Positions 5,178 to 12,743 are shown, numbered from the stretch's first letter. The stretch is 13,396 bases of DNA from Verrucomicrobiota bacterium (GCA_003219355.1 QHOQ01000026.1:1-13396), one strand, 5' to 3'. Notes: generated by a model from the letters alone, not told the origin. Program-made: numbers and translations.

Positions 5178-7914
5178 AACCAACGTGGCGTGAATAGACT
5201 TCGTGAATTTTGTCGCGAGCGTCGACATAGTCGCGGCGAAAGGTTTCGAAGCTGTCATAGCCCAGACGAATGGCTAGCTTTCGTTGTTCATCAGGATCGC
5301 TTGAAAATGCTGAGACGCTTTTGTTCTCGTGACGTCGCAACCCAGATTCACACCGGCGCAGGAATGAGTAAGCAGTTTTGAGATTAGCAATTTCTAAATC
5401 ATCAAGACGCCCGCTTTTGTGTAAGCGATCGACGGCGTGATGCCAACTTGGTTCCCAGATATTTTCTCGCATCTGCAGCGCTTGAACCAAAAATTCCCCT
5501 TCGATAATTCCGCCGATTCCGGTTTTGAGATCGAGAAAATCCGATCCACTTCCGCGCTCGCGCCGAATGCGTTCGAGCATGTTGTCGATTCGAGCGCGAA
5601 GATCGGCATGTTGGCCGGCGTCACGCCATACGCGTTTTGCCATTTCGATAAACTCGCTTCGCAGCGGCCCGGTAACGGCCCGTGCGCGAGTCAGCGCTTG
5701 TAGTTCCCAAGGCTGAGCACGGCCGGCGTAATAGGCTTGATAAGTCTCGAGAGAGCAAACCAGCGGCCCCTTTTCTCCCTCGGGACGCAGCCGCGCATCG
5801 AGTGCCCAAATACTTCCTTCAGCGCTAGGCTGCGCCATTGTGACAACAAGATTCTGCGCGGAACGAACCTCCTCTCCCACGAACAAGACATCGAGATCTG
5901 CACCATAACTGATCTCGCGTCCGCCAAATTTTCCGAGAGCAATGATGGTCAATTGCTTGGTTTTAAGAAGCTTGGTCACAAAGAGCAGGCAGGCTTCGGC
6001 CAGTGCGGAAAGTTCGGTCTGCGTCTCGCCGAGATCGGCCAGGCCTAATACGTCCCGAAGGACAATTCGCAGTAACTGGGTTTGCCGGTACGCGCGCACT
6101 GCATCGACATTGACCCGGGTCGCATCGAGCGAAGAGAGGCGATGCAAATGTTCCTTTAATACGATTGGGCGGTCCAGTTGTTCGCCGCGTGTGATTTCTT
6201 CGAGAAGGTGCGGATGGCGGATTAAAAGCTCGCTGGCAAACCGGCTGGCATCGAAGATTTTTATTAACAGTTCGAGCAGTCGGGGATTCGTGACGAGAAG
6301 TTCGAAGAGCAAACTGCGCGAGCCGTAGACTTCAACGAAGCGAACCAATTGATTGAGAGTTGCATCTGGATCTGCCGCTTTCCCGAGCCATTCGAGCAAA
6401 ACCGGGCGTAGCTTGCGGAATATTTGGCGAGTCCGCGGCGCGATATGGAAGCTGGCAGGTCCTTGCGCCAGATCCGCGAGCGCCTTGGCCGCCCGCTTTT
6501 GGTCGCTGAAAATTCCCAAATCAATTTTGGCCGGTTCCGCATGCGTTTTGGAAATAACCCGTTCAAAAATGGAGCGCACACTATGCATCTTTTCTTGCAG
6601 TGCCGCAGTGAATCGTTCACCGGATGAAAAACGGAGGCTAAGAGCGAGGCGCCGCAAAGCTTCCGAATCGCGTGGAACGGTGTGAGTCTGCTGCTCAGCT
6701 TCGATTTGCAAACGGTGCTCGACACGCCGGAGAAAGCGATACGCCTTATCGAGCGCCAGCACTTCGTCCCGGGGAAGAAGATCCAATTGACGAAGAGCGC
6801 GCAACGCTTTGAGCATGCTCGGTTCCTGCAGGAACGCATTGTGCGCTCCATGGATAAGCTGCAGCGCCTGCACCACGAACTCGATTTCGCGAATGCCACC
6901 GCGGCCGAGTTTGACATCGCGCTCCAGCTGCTCATGTCCGACGACGTCGCGCTCGATGCGTCGCTTGATATTGGCGATCTCATCGAGCAAATCGGGGGTC
7001 GGACTCTTCGGATAAATGAAGGGCTGATGTTGCCGTAAGAATTCATAAGCCAACTCCCGACTGCCGCCGATTCCGCGCGCCTTGATCAGGGCAAGGCGCT
7101 CCCAGGTTTCGCCGAAACCGGCATAATAATTTTCCATGCTCTCGAGCGATCGCGCGAGCGGTCCAGCCGAGCCTTCCGGGCGGAGGCGAAGATCTACGCG
7201 AAAAAGCGAGCCTTCCGGATGATGTGTCGAAAAAGTTTCGAGAATCTTCTTTGCCAGCCGATTAAAGAACTCGTGATAGGAGAGGCGCGGCGAGAGCTGG
7301 CCCTCATCGCTGTAGAGAAAAAGAAGATCGACATCCGAGCTATGATTCAGCTCGCCACCGCCGAGTTTGCCGAGTGCCAGAATGGCGAATTCGGCCCTGG
7401 GAGAACCGTAGCGGCTCCGCAATTCCGTATTCCAGTGTTCGAATACGCGGCGGATGCAAATCTCCGCGATCCGCGAAAGCTCCGCTGTGGTTTCTTCAAG
7501 CGGAGCTACATTCGCAAGTTCCCGAAGCGCGACTCGCGTCATCTCGCGGCCCTTCCAAAAACGAAGCGCTCCGAAATTCCCCGCCGAGGTTGAATCGCCA
7601 GCCAGGGTGAGGAGATCGCTGAACATTTCTCCATAATCACGCGCCGCGAGACACGTCTCAGGTCGATGGAGCCAAAGAAGAGTTTCGGGATTCCGAACGA
7701 ATCTGGCGGCGCAACTGCTGGAGACGGCGAGGAGGTGAAGCAGGGCAGCTTCGCCCAGCGGAAATTGCTCGACCACCTCGACAAGAGGAGGGGCGTTTGC
7801 CGGCCACCCTTCGCCAAGTCGGACGAGAGTGGTTTCAACCTGTGGTGGATTTAATGACGCCGCTGCTTTTTCTCGAATCCATCGATCACCGGGATCCATC
7901 GCGCGGAACATCAC
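5176..7914 (-). CDS. glnE: Glutamine synthetase adenylyltransferase/adenylyl-removing enzyme
   Basis: GlnE adds AMP to a tyrosine of glutamine synthetase, lowering its activity, and removes it by phosphorolysis. At 912 residues it is close to E. coli GlnE (about 946) and has the duplicated nucleotidyltransferase layout. The N-terminal adenylyl-removing half has LGKLGGGELNHSSDVDLLF (181-199, metal ligands D194 and D196), LRLRPEG (242-248) and GRGGIREIEFVVQ (337-349). The C-terminal adenylyltransferase half has LGKFGGREISYGADLDVLF (660-678, D673 and D675), LDARLRPEG (705-713) and GGIIEGEFLVQ (801-811). Both acid pairs are present, so both activities are expected. The last motif has Gly where Ile or Val is usual. 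Start choices are GTG at 7914, ATG at 7911 or ATG at 7899. It lies 40 bases after the lipid-kinase gene, probably in one transcript. No glnA or PII gene is in the window. Confidence 0.95.
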   Translation of the reverse strand: MMFRAMDPGDRWIREKAAASLNPPQVETTLVRLGEGWPANAPPLVEVVEQFPLGEAALLHLLAVSSSCAARFVRNPETLLWLHRPETCLAARDYGEMFSDLLTLAGDSTSAGNFGALRFWKGREMTRVALRELANVAPLEETTAELSRIAEICIRRVFEHWNTELRSRYGSPRAEFAILALGKLGGGELNHSSDVDLLFLYSDEGQLSPRLSYHEFFNRLAKKILETFSTHHPEGSLFRVDLRLRPEGSAGPLARSLESMENYYAGFGETWERLALIKARGIGGSRELAYEFLRQHQPFIYPKSPTPDLLDEIANIKRRIERDVVGHEQLERDVKLGRGGIREIEFVVQALQLIHGAHNAFLQEPSMLKALRALRQLDLLPRDEVLALDKAYRFLRRVEHRLQIEAEQQTHTVPRDSEALRRLALSLRFSSGERFTAALQEKMHSVRSIFERVISKTHAEPAKIDLGIFSDQKRAAKALADLAQGPASFHIAPRTRQIFRKLRPVLLEWLGKAADPDATLNQLVRFVEVYGSRSLLFELLVTNPRLLELLIKIFDASRFASELLIRHPHLLEEITRGEQLDRPIVLKEHLHRLSSLDATRVNVDAVRAYRQTQLLRIVLRDVLGLADLGETQTELSALAEACLLFVTKLLKTKQLTIIALGKFGGREISYGADLDVLFVGEEVRSAQNLVVTMAQPSAEGSIWALDARLRPEGEKGPLVCSLETYQAYYAGRAQPWELQALTRARAVTGPLRSEFIEMAKRVWRDAGQHADLRARIDNMLERIRRERGSGSDFLDLKTGIGGIIEGEFLVQALQMRENIWEPSWHHAVDRLHKSGRLDDLEIANLKTAYSFLRRCESGLRRHENKSVSAFSSDPDEQRKLAIRLGYDSFETFRRDYVDARDKIHEVYSRHVG

Positions 7915-7954
7915 GCGGATTTAGGCCAAAGACTAGCTCTCGCAACGCCGTCCG

Positions 7955-8830
7955 TTACGACGACGAAGTGGCAGGCACTAACACCCGAACCGCTTTTTTC
8001 CGGATTTGAAAATCAACCGGACAACTACCGACCAATTCACCGTCGAGTTCCACGGGAACATCCTGTTCGCTCGTGATGCGCAAATGCCGGGTCTGAAAAT
8101 ATTCAATCTCGGGGACGCGAATGTCCGAACTGAACACCACGTCTTGCAGATACTTGATGATCTCGAGATAGCCGAGCCGCTTGAACACGACGACATCAAA
8201 TAATCCATCATCGATGACCGCGTGTTTGAAGAACGGAAAAGGTCCTCCATAAAGTCGCCCATTGCCAACGAGAACAAAAGACCCCTCATCGATGGAAGCA
8301 TTCTCCGATTCAATGAAAAGTCTCGGCGGCTGCCGTGCTGCGATTTGCGCAGCGGAGATGAGATAGCTGAGCGGACCGAAACTGCGTTTGAAAGTGAGGC
8401 TGGTTTCCTTCACGACTTGCGCGTCAAGGCCCACGCCGGCGAGCTGGACAAAGTATTTCCCATTTGCGCTCGGGAGATCGACGAGGCGCGTATTCCCATC
8501 CTGAATAATATCCCAGCAACGTTCGAGATTATGCGCGGGCAGGCCAAGCTCCATCGCGAAGACATTTACCGTTCCTATAGGGAGCAGGCCTAACGCCGCC
8601 CCGCTTCCCACCAAGCCGTTGACCACCTCGTTAATTGTCCCATCCCCGCCGGCCGCAACGATTTTTTCGAACCCGTTATTTGCGGCACGTCGGGCCAGCG
8701 TCTCTGCATCGCCGGAGCGTGAAGTGGTAAACAAGCCATTCCCCTGCGCGATCGATTCGATACGTTCCCGCCAACGCTCTGCTGGCTCGCTTCCTGCGGC
8801 CGGGTTGAGAATGATGACTGTCTTGTTCAC
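7955..8830 (-). CDS. Diacylglycerol kinase-family lipid kinase
   Basis: This 291-residue protein belongs to the YegS/DagK/BmrU lipid-kinase family, which phosphorylates diacylglycerol, sphingoid or related lipids with ATP. It opens with MNKTVIILNPAAG, the usual family start, which fixes the GTG at 8830. The catalytic GGDGTINEVVNGL motif is at 61-73, followed by LLPIGTVNVFA (82-92) with the family's GTxN element, AGVGLDA (131-137), DDGLFDVVV (207-215) and the late ELDGE motif (261-265). The open frame runs on upstream to 9073, but that part overlaps the divergent asmA-like gene and lacks family similarity. Substrate preference cannot be told. It shares a 65-base divergent gap with the envelope operon and precedes glnE by 40 bases. 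Confidence 0.92.
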   Translation of the reverse strand: MNKTVIILNPAAGSEPAERWRERIESIAQGNGLFTTSRSGDAETLARRAANNGFEKIVAAGGDGTINEVVNGLVGSGAALGLLPIGTVNVFAMELGLPAHNLERCWDIIQDGNTRLVDLPSANGKYFVQLAGVGLDAQVVKETSLTFKRSFGPLSYLISAAQIAARQPPRLFIESENASIDEGSFVLVGNGRLYGGPFPFFKHAVIDDGLFDVVVFKRLGYLEIIKYLQDVVFSSDIRVPEIEYFQTRHLRITSEQDVPVELDGELVGSCPVDFQIRKKAVRVLVPATSSS

Positions 8831-8895
8831 ACAGAGGAAAGAAAGGAAAAGGGCTTTGATCTTTTCTTCAAAGTGGGGCTGCGTAACGTCTCCGC
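8831..8895. promoter_or_regulatory. Short divergent intergenic region, presumed two promoters
   Basis: These 65 bases separate the GTG starts of the leftward lipid kinase and the rightward asmA-like gene, so start signals for both directions should lie here or inside the opposite gene. A short inverted repeat (ctttga at 8854-8859 with tcaaag at 8868-8873) sits near the middle. I could not assign convincing -35/-10 pairs on either strand, and no Shine-Dalgarno sequence is seen for either gene. Confidence 0.4.
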
Positions 8896-10452
8896 GTGCG
8901 AAAGTTACGCCTAGTTGTGTTGATTGCCTTTGGGACAGTGATTGCGCTTGGCACGATTCTCTTAATCGGGGTGAACTTGTATGTGCAATCGCAAGCGACA
9001 CAAGCAAAGATTCAACAAGAACTGAGTGAGCGACTCGGTGCCGCATTGGAGATTCGGCGCATGAGCGTGACACCTTGGGGCGGTCTCGAACTAAGCGGGA
9101 TTACCATCGCGCAGAACCCCGTTGTGAGCCAGAAGCACTTTCTTGAAGCGAGAACGTTCCGGCTTCGCGTTCGTTTTCTCTCGCTTTTTTCACGACGGCT
9201 GGTGATCAAAGAAGTGTCGCTGGTTGATCCAAATGTAATTTGGTTGCAAGACATGGGAGGGAAATGGCGATTGCCCGGTTCGCGAGAAAAAGAGACTTCA
9301 GCTGCAGAAGAGACTCAAAGTACCTCGGAAGCGCAAACTGCAACGGTGCCCTCTGATTTGACTGCGTCTCCTCCGCCAGTACCTCTTCTTTCGCCAAGGC
9401 CAGGCACAATCCGCAAATTCCCGAGGCCTTACGCAGGCTTGGCTCCGGAGGTTCAGCGAGTCAACATTAAGGGCGGCAATTTCAGTTTTCTCGACCACGA
9501 CGGTAATGTGATTGGAACCTTCACAGGTGTGGATTTTCGCTCCAGCGTGCGCAACGGTCTTGCCCTTCGTGGCAATGCTAAGATCGCGAAGATTTCAGTG
9601 CGGGATCGCTTTTTTCTCGAGCAATTGCAATCACCGCTCCGCTATGAACCAAACGTGCTGGAGCTTTCGAAAATGTCCGCGCGGGCGGGGAACGGCGAGA
9701 TCAGTGGCCAGTTCGCCATGCAGCCGGAGGCAGAGGATTCCCCGTTCACTGCGAGCGTGACGTTTCGTAATGTCCAAGCTGATCAGGTTGTCGCAGATGC
9801 CGGCGGCGCCAAGGGAATGGTGCAGGGCAAACTAGAGGGAAAATTCGAAGCGTCAGGAAAAACTGCCGATCCCGATGCGCTGATTGGTGGCGGCGAGATT
9901 TTTCTGCGCGATGGAAGATTGCAGCAATACAGTCTTCTAGTCGCAATCGGGCAAATCCTCCAGATCGAAGAGCTGACTGAGCTTCGTCTTGAGCAGGCCC
10001 GGGCGAAGTACCACATCGATCCCGGTTTTGTTACCATCGATGAGTTGATCTTGCGTTCGCCGAATATTCGCCTCTCCGCATCCGGGACCGTCACGTTTGA
10101 TGGCAAGTTGAAACTCGATTCTCAACTCGCGATCAACGAAAAACTTCGAAGTCAGCTTTTTAGAGCGATTCGCGACAATTTCCAACCCATTAGCGAACCG
10201 GGTTACTTTGCCCTCAATTTTCAGGTTGGCGGTAGCGTTGATCGGCCAAAAACAAATTTGATGGATAAGCTGGTGGGGCGAGATCTAAAAGATCTTGGTG
10301 ATGCGATCAACAGCTTGTTCGGCGGCGGAAAACGAGAGAGACCAAAAAAGAGGAAACGGACCGACCTGGTAACTCCGGTCGCGCCTTCGCCGTCTGTTGG
10401 CCCGGAAGCAACGTCACCAGAAACCAGCGCAACGCCAATCCCATCGCCATGA
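8896..10452 (+). CDS. AsmA-like envelope protein
   Basis: This 518-residue protein has one N-terminal membrane segment (about 7-30) followed by VQSQATQAKIQQELSERLGA and LEIRRMSVTPWGGLELSGI, the typical opening of AsmA-family proteins. Next come a basic region, a Pro/Ser/Thr-rich linker (about 133-170) and a long beta-rich part. The C-terminal region (GGGEIFLRDGRLQQYSLL, DELILRSPNIRLSASGTVTF, LDSQLAINEKL, PGYFALNFQVGGSVDRPKTN) is the repeating amphipathic beta pattern of AsmA/TamB-like C-termini. It ends in a basic then Pro/Ser/Thr-rich tail. AsmA-like proteins are thought to shape lipid transport or outer-membrane assembly from the inner membrane. An in-frame TAA at 8884-8886 limits the start to this GTG or one shortly after. 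Its TGA overlaps the rsmD ATG. Confidence 0.82.
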   Translation: MRKLRLVVLIAFGTVIALGTILLIGVNLYVQSQATQAKIQQELSERLGAALEIRRMSVTPWGGLELSGITIAQNPVVSQKHFLEARTFRLRVRFLSLFSRRLVIKEVSLVDPNVIWLQDMGGKWRLPGSREKETSAAEETQSTSEAQTATVPSDLTASPPPVPLLSPRPGTIRKFPRPYAGLAPEVQRVNIKGGNFSFLDHDGNVIGTFTGVDFRSSVRNGLALRGNAKIAKISVRDRFFLEQLQSPLRYEPNVLELSKMSARAGNGEISGQFAMQPEAEDSPFTASVTFRNVQADQVVADAGGAKGMVQGKLEGKFEASGKTADPDALIGGGEIFLRDGRLQQYSLLVAIGQILQIEELTELRLEQARAKYHIDPGFVTIDELILRSPNIRLSASGTVTFDGKLKLDSQLAINEKLRSQLFRAIRDNFQPISEPGYFALNFQVGGSVDRPKTNLMDKLVGRDLKDLGDAINSLFGGGKRERPKKRKRTDLVTPVAPSPSVGPEATSPETSATPIPSP

Positions 10453-11015
10453 GAGTGATCGCCGGCAGCGCCGGCGGCGTCCGCCTGGCGGTTCCGAGGA
10501 GCGGGGTTCGACCAACCATGGACCGTGTGAAAGCCGCGATCTTTTCCAGTTTAGGCGACGCCATAATCGATGCCCGGGTACTCGATCTTTTCGCCGGGAG
10601 CGGCGCGCTCGGGATTGAAGCGCTCAGCCGTGGTGCTTCCTCGGTTCTCTTTGTCGATGAAGATCGACAATCAGTTCAGACAATCGAGAAGAACCTCGCG
10701 AAAGCAAAACTTGAGGGACGGGTGCGCCGGCAGGAAGTCTTCGAATTCCTCAGGAGATCTTCCGGGTCTGAAAGATTCCAAATCATTTTTGCGGATCCGC
10801 CCTACGAAAAAACAAAATCTGGCGAGCGTTTCACCGAAAAGCTTCTGACGAATGGAGCATTGGCGCGATTAGTCGAGCCGGATGGCGTTTTCGTTCTGGA
10901 AAAGCGTCCGACTGAGCAAACTCCAGCAATAAAGGTTTGGGATATCCTCCGGGCGCGAAAATACGGTGCCACCCAAGTCTTATTCTTGCGCCGAGCCCCG
11001 GCGAGCATGACATGA
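10449..11015 (+). CDS. rsmD: 16S rRNA (guanine966-N2)-methyltransferase RsmD
   Basis: RsmD methylates the exocyclic amine of G966 in 16S rRNA (E. coli numbering) during 30S assembly, using SAM. The 188-residue length is typical. Visible signatures are MRVIAGSAGG at the start, RPTMDRVKAAIFSSL (21-35), motif I VLDLFAGSGALGIEALSRGA (44-63), an acidic ribose-binding segment FVDEDRQSV (68-76) and the catalytic DPPY (116-119) in IIFADPPYE. The ATG overlaps the stop of the asmA-like gene (ATGA), and its own TGA overlaps the waaA ATG. It is therefore translated from an mRNA otherwise devoted to the envelope. This is a full, intact family member. Confidence 0.94.
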   Translation: MRVIAGSAGGVRLAVPRSGVRPTMDRVKAAIFSSLGDAIIDARVLDLFAGSGALGIEALSRGASSVLFVDEDRQSVQTIEKNLAKAKLEGRVRRQEVFEFLRRSSGSERFQIIFADPPYEKTKSGERFTEKLLTNGALARLVEPDGVFVLEKRPTEQTPAIKVWDILRARKYGATQVLFLRRAPASMT

Positions 11016-12301
11016 TTCGCGTCATCTACAATTTGCTCTGGCCACTCGGGCTTTTGTTTTTTTTGCCGGGCTATTTGATGAAGATGTTCCGTCGCGGCGG
11101 CTACCGCGAAAAATTTGGGCAGCGCCTCGGAATTTACGGGATCGATGTACGCGCACGCTTGCCGAGGCAAAGATCCACATGGCTGCATGCAGTGAGCGTG
11201 GGCGAAGTCGCGGTCGCACTCAAACTGGCGAGTGCGCTGCGTGCTCTCGAACCGGATCTACATTGTGTGCTCACCACCACGACTACCACCGGGTTTGCTT
11301 TGGCAAACAGGAATGCCCCTTTCTGGATCGAGGTGATGTATGCCCCACTCGATTTTTGGCCGATCATGCGACGCGCCTTTGCGGTGATTCGCCCAGCGAG
11401 AATTCTACTGATTGAGGCGGAGATTTGGCCAAACCTCGTCGCGGAAGCTCACGCGCGCCGAATTTCAATTGCGCTTGTCAACGCGCGCCTATCGCCAAGA
11501 TCGGAAAAGAGATTTCGATTATTCCGATTTCTCGTCGCGCCGACTTTCCGACTTCTTGATCTGGTCTGCGTGCAAGAATCTGCGGACGTCGATCGATGGC
11601 AACAACTCGGCGTCGAGCGCACCCGAATTCGGCACACTGGCAGCATCAAATACGATCCGGTTAGTCGAGACGATGGCGAGCACACTCAAAAAACCGGGGT
11701 GTTCGAGCTAAATTCTTCAAATCAGGACCAGCTCGTACTTTTCGGCGGCAGCACTCATCCTGGTGAAGAGGAAATTCTTGCCAAGGTTTTCCTGAAGTTG
11801 CGTCAGGACTTTCCTTCGCTGCGCTTGTTTATAGCGCCGCGACATGTGGAACGGGTGCGCGAAATCCGTGCGCAACTTGAGGCCCTATCGCTGCAAGTAC
11901 GTTTTGCGGGCGAAGCGAGAAATCATCGCGATGCAAAGCCAGATTGCGTGCTTCTTGACACAACCGGTGAACTTCAATGCTGGTATGGTATTGCGACTGT
12001 TGTTTTCATGGGAAAAAGTTTGACGGCGCACGGGGGCCAGAACCCGGTCGAACCGATTGCAGCGGGCAAACCAGTAATCTTTGGCCCGCACATGGAGAAC
12101 TTTGGGGCGCTTGCGCAGACGCTCGTCGCAAAGAATGGTGCGATTCAGGTGCTCGATGTCGAAGAGCTTGAATGCGCGGCCAAAAAACTTCTGCGCGACA
12201 ATGAAGTGCGGCGGCTACTAGTGCAAAGCGCCGAAGGAGTTTTGAAACAGCATCGAGGCGCTACTGCCCACACGGCACAGTTAATTGTCGCTCTTAGTTG
12301 A
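11012..12301 (+). CDS. waaA: Lipid A Kdo transferase (WaaA/KdtA)
   Basis: WaaA moves 3-deoxy-D-manno-octulosonic acid (Kdo) from CMP-Kdo onto the lipid A precursor at the inner face of the cytoplasmic membrane, an early step in LPS synthesis. The 429-residue protein starts with a hydrophobic anchor (about 5-25) and RRGGYREKFGQRLG (27-40). Then come WLHAVSVGE (57-65, with the presumed catalytic Glu65), TTTTTTG (88-94), IEAEIWPNL (134-142), VNARLSPRS (156-164), HTGSIKYD (208-215), GGSTHPGEE (245-253) and the nucleotide-sugar site GGQNPVEPIA (341-350). The GT-B fold is complete. I chose the ATG at 11012, which overlaps the rsmD stop; the longer frame from 10937 lies inside rsmD. It is the last gene of the three-gene unit. 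Confidence 0.95.
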   Translation: MIRVIYNLLWPLGLLFFLPGYLMKMFRRGGYREKFGQRLGIYGIDVRARLPRQRSTWLHAVSVGEVAVALKLASALRALEPDLHCVLTTTTTTGFALANRNAPFWIEVMYAPLDFWPIMRRAFAVIRPARILLIEAEIWPNLVAEAHARRISIALVNARLSPRSEKRFRLFRFLVAPTFRLLDLVCVQESADVDRWQQLGVERTRIRHTGSIKYDPVSRDDGEHTQKTGVFELNSSNQDQLVLFGGSTHPGEEEILAKVFLKLRQDFPSLRLFIAPRHVERVREIRAQLEALSLQVRFAGEARNHRDAKPDCVLLDTTGELQCWYGIATVVFMGKSLTAHGGQNPVEPIAAGKPVIFGPHMENFGALAQTLVAKNGAIQVLDVEELECAAKKLLRDNEVRRLLVQSAEGVLKQHRGATAHTAQLIVALS

Positions 12302-12323
12302 GAGCGATCTGTAGGTAGTGTGC

Positions 12324-12339
12324 CGCCGGCATTTCGGCG
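12324..12339 (+). terminator. Small hairpin after waaA
   Basis: cgccg (12324-12328) pairs with cggcg (12335-12339) around a six-base loop, 22 bases after the waaA stop. There is no T-run, so it is a weak terminator candidate. Confidence 0.25.
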
Positions 12340-12408
12340 AGGAAAAGCAAGCTCGCGTCGCCAATTTGCCTTGCGTGCCACGAACTCAATTCGATATTGC
12401 CCGGCTTT

Positions 12409-12469
12409 AGGCCCAGGACACCGCCCTTTCACGGCGGTAACACGGGTTCGAATCCCGTTAGGGTCGCCA
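12409..12469 (+). tRNA. 3' part of a tRNA-Glu(TTC) gene, 5' end missing
   Basis: The anticodon arm is perfect: ccgcc (12421-12425), loop cTTTCac with anticodon TTC at 12428-12430, and ggcgg (12433-12437). A four-base variable loop TAAC follows. The T arm has acggg/cccgt closing TTCGAAT (12442-12458). The 3' acceptor strand TAGGGTC (12459-12465), discriminator G and encoded CCA (12467-12469) complete the 3' side. The 3' D-arm (GGAC 12416-12419) is also normal. A 5' acceptor strand GACCCTA would be required; the bases at the right distance (12394-12400) are atattgc and do not pair, and no such sequence lies in the preceding 100 bases. The 5' D-stem has one mismatch and the loop lacks the usual A14. 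I read this as a displaced fragment, not a working tRNA. Confidence 0.8.
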
Positions 12470-12545
12470 CTGTTAATTTCACCGACGACAAAGTGACTTC
12501 CCATCAATCTCTGTCGCCATTTGCATAACATATCCGCATAACAAG

Positions 12546-12565
12546 TTCAGGCGTGTTCACCTGAA
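12546..12565. other. Perfect inverted repeat
   Basis: ttcagg (12546-12551) and cctgaa (12560-12565) form a six-pair stem with an eight-base loop. It could be an operator or a minor hairpin; nothing ties it to a gene. Confidence 0.25.
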
Positions 12566-12603
12566 GCTGGCGATTTCAAAGAGTGGTAAGCGGTTTTACT
12601 CGC

Positions 12604-12625
12604 ATCACGTTGCAATCACGTTGCA
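12604..12625. repeat. Exact 11-base tandem repeat, two copies
   Basis: ATCACGTTGCA occurs twice back to back at 12604-12614 and 12615-12625. The one-turn spacing means both copies face the same side of the helix. The junction also gives the inverted pair TGCAA/TTGCA. It may be a protein-binding site or a replication-slippage duplication. Confidence 0.6.
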
Positions 12626-12671
12626 GTTCCCGCTAAGACGAGTTTCCAATGGTTCCGCTTTTATCGGATTC

Positions 12672-12706
12672 TTCCCCTAGGCCAGCAGGCGGATTAGGCC
12701 GGGGAA
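12672..12706 (-). terminator. Hairpin downstream of the leftward right-edge gene
   Basis: ttcccc (12672-12677) pairs with ggggaa (12701-12706) and ggcc (12680-12683) with ggcc (12697-12700), a ten-pair stem with a two-base bulge and 13-base loop. It lies 38 bases beyond the stop of the leftward gene, a sensible terminator position, although no T-run follows on the minus strand. Confidence 0.4.
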
Positions 12707-12743
12707 AACCCGATGTTACACTGGGCCTGGCGAGGCGAAACTC

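Larger units (their letters stand above)
12302..12743. other. 442-base region without an intact gene
   Basis: Between waaA and the leftward gene at the right edge this region holds a small hairpin (12324-12339), the partial tRNA-Glu (about 12409-12469), a hairpin at 12546-12565, an 11-base tandem repeat at 12604-12625, and a hairpin at 12672-12706. No convincing protein-coding frame is present. The minus-strand frame across the tRNA is the familiar spurious NGIRTRVTAVKG-type translation of a tRNA-Glu. Confidence 0.65.

Noticed and set aside
6264..7046. 260-codon minus-strand frame inside glnE
   Set aside because: Ser/Arg/Cys-rich shadow of glnE in another frame, with no recognisable motif.
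8831..9073. N-terminal extension of the lipid kinase to 9073
   Set aside because: The added 81 residues overlap the asmA-like gene, lack family similarity, and the canonical start NKTVIILNPAAG is at the GTG at 8830.
10937..11011. Longer waaA start inside rsmD
   Set aside because: The family N-terminus MIRVIYNLLWPLG begins at 11012 with an ATGA overlap; the upstream part is shadow sequence.
12394..12469. Full-length 76-base tRNA-Glu
   Set aside because: The length fits, but the 5' acceptor bases atattgc do not pair with TAGGGTC and the D-stem has a mismatch, so only the 3' part is called.
12145..12531. Minus-strand open frame with GDPNGIRTRVTAVKG
   Set aside because: This peptide is the well-known spurious translation of a tRNA-Glu gene, and the rest overlaps the end of waaA.
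12470..12600. Permuted tRNA with the 5' half placed after the 3' half
   Set aside because: I looked for GACCCTA plus a D-arm downstream of the CCA and found none.
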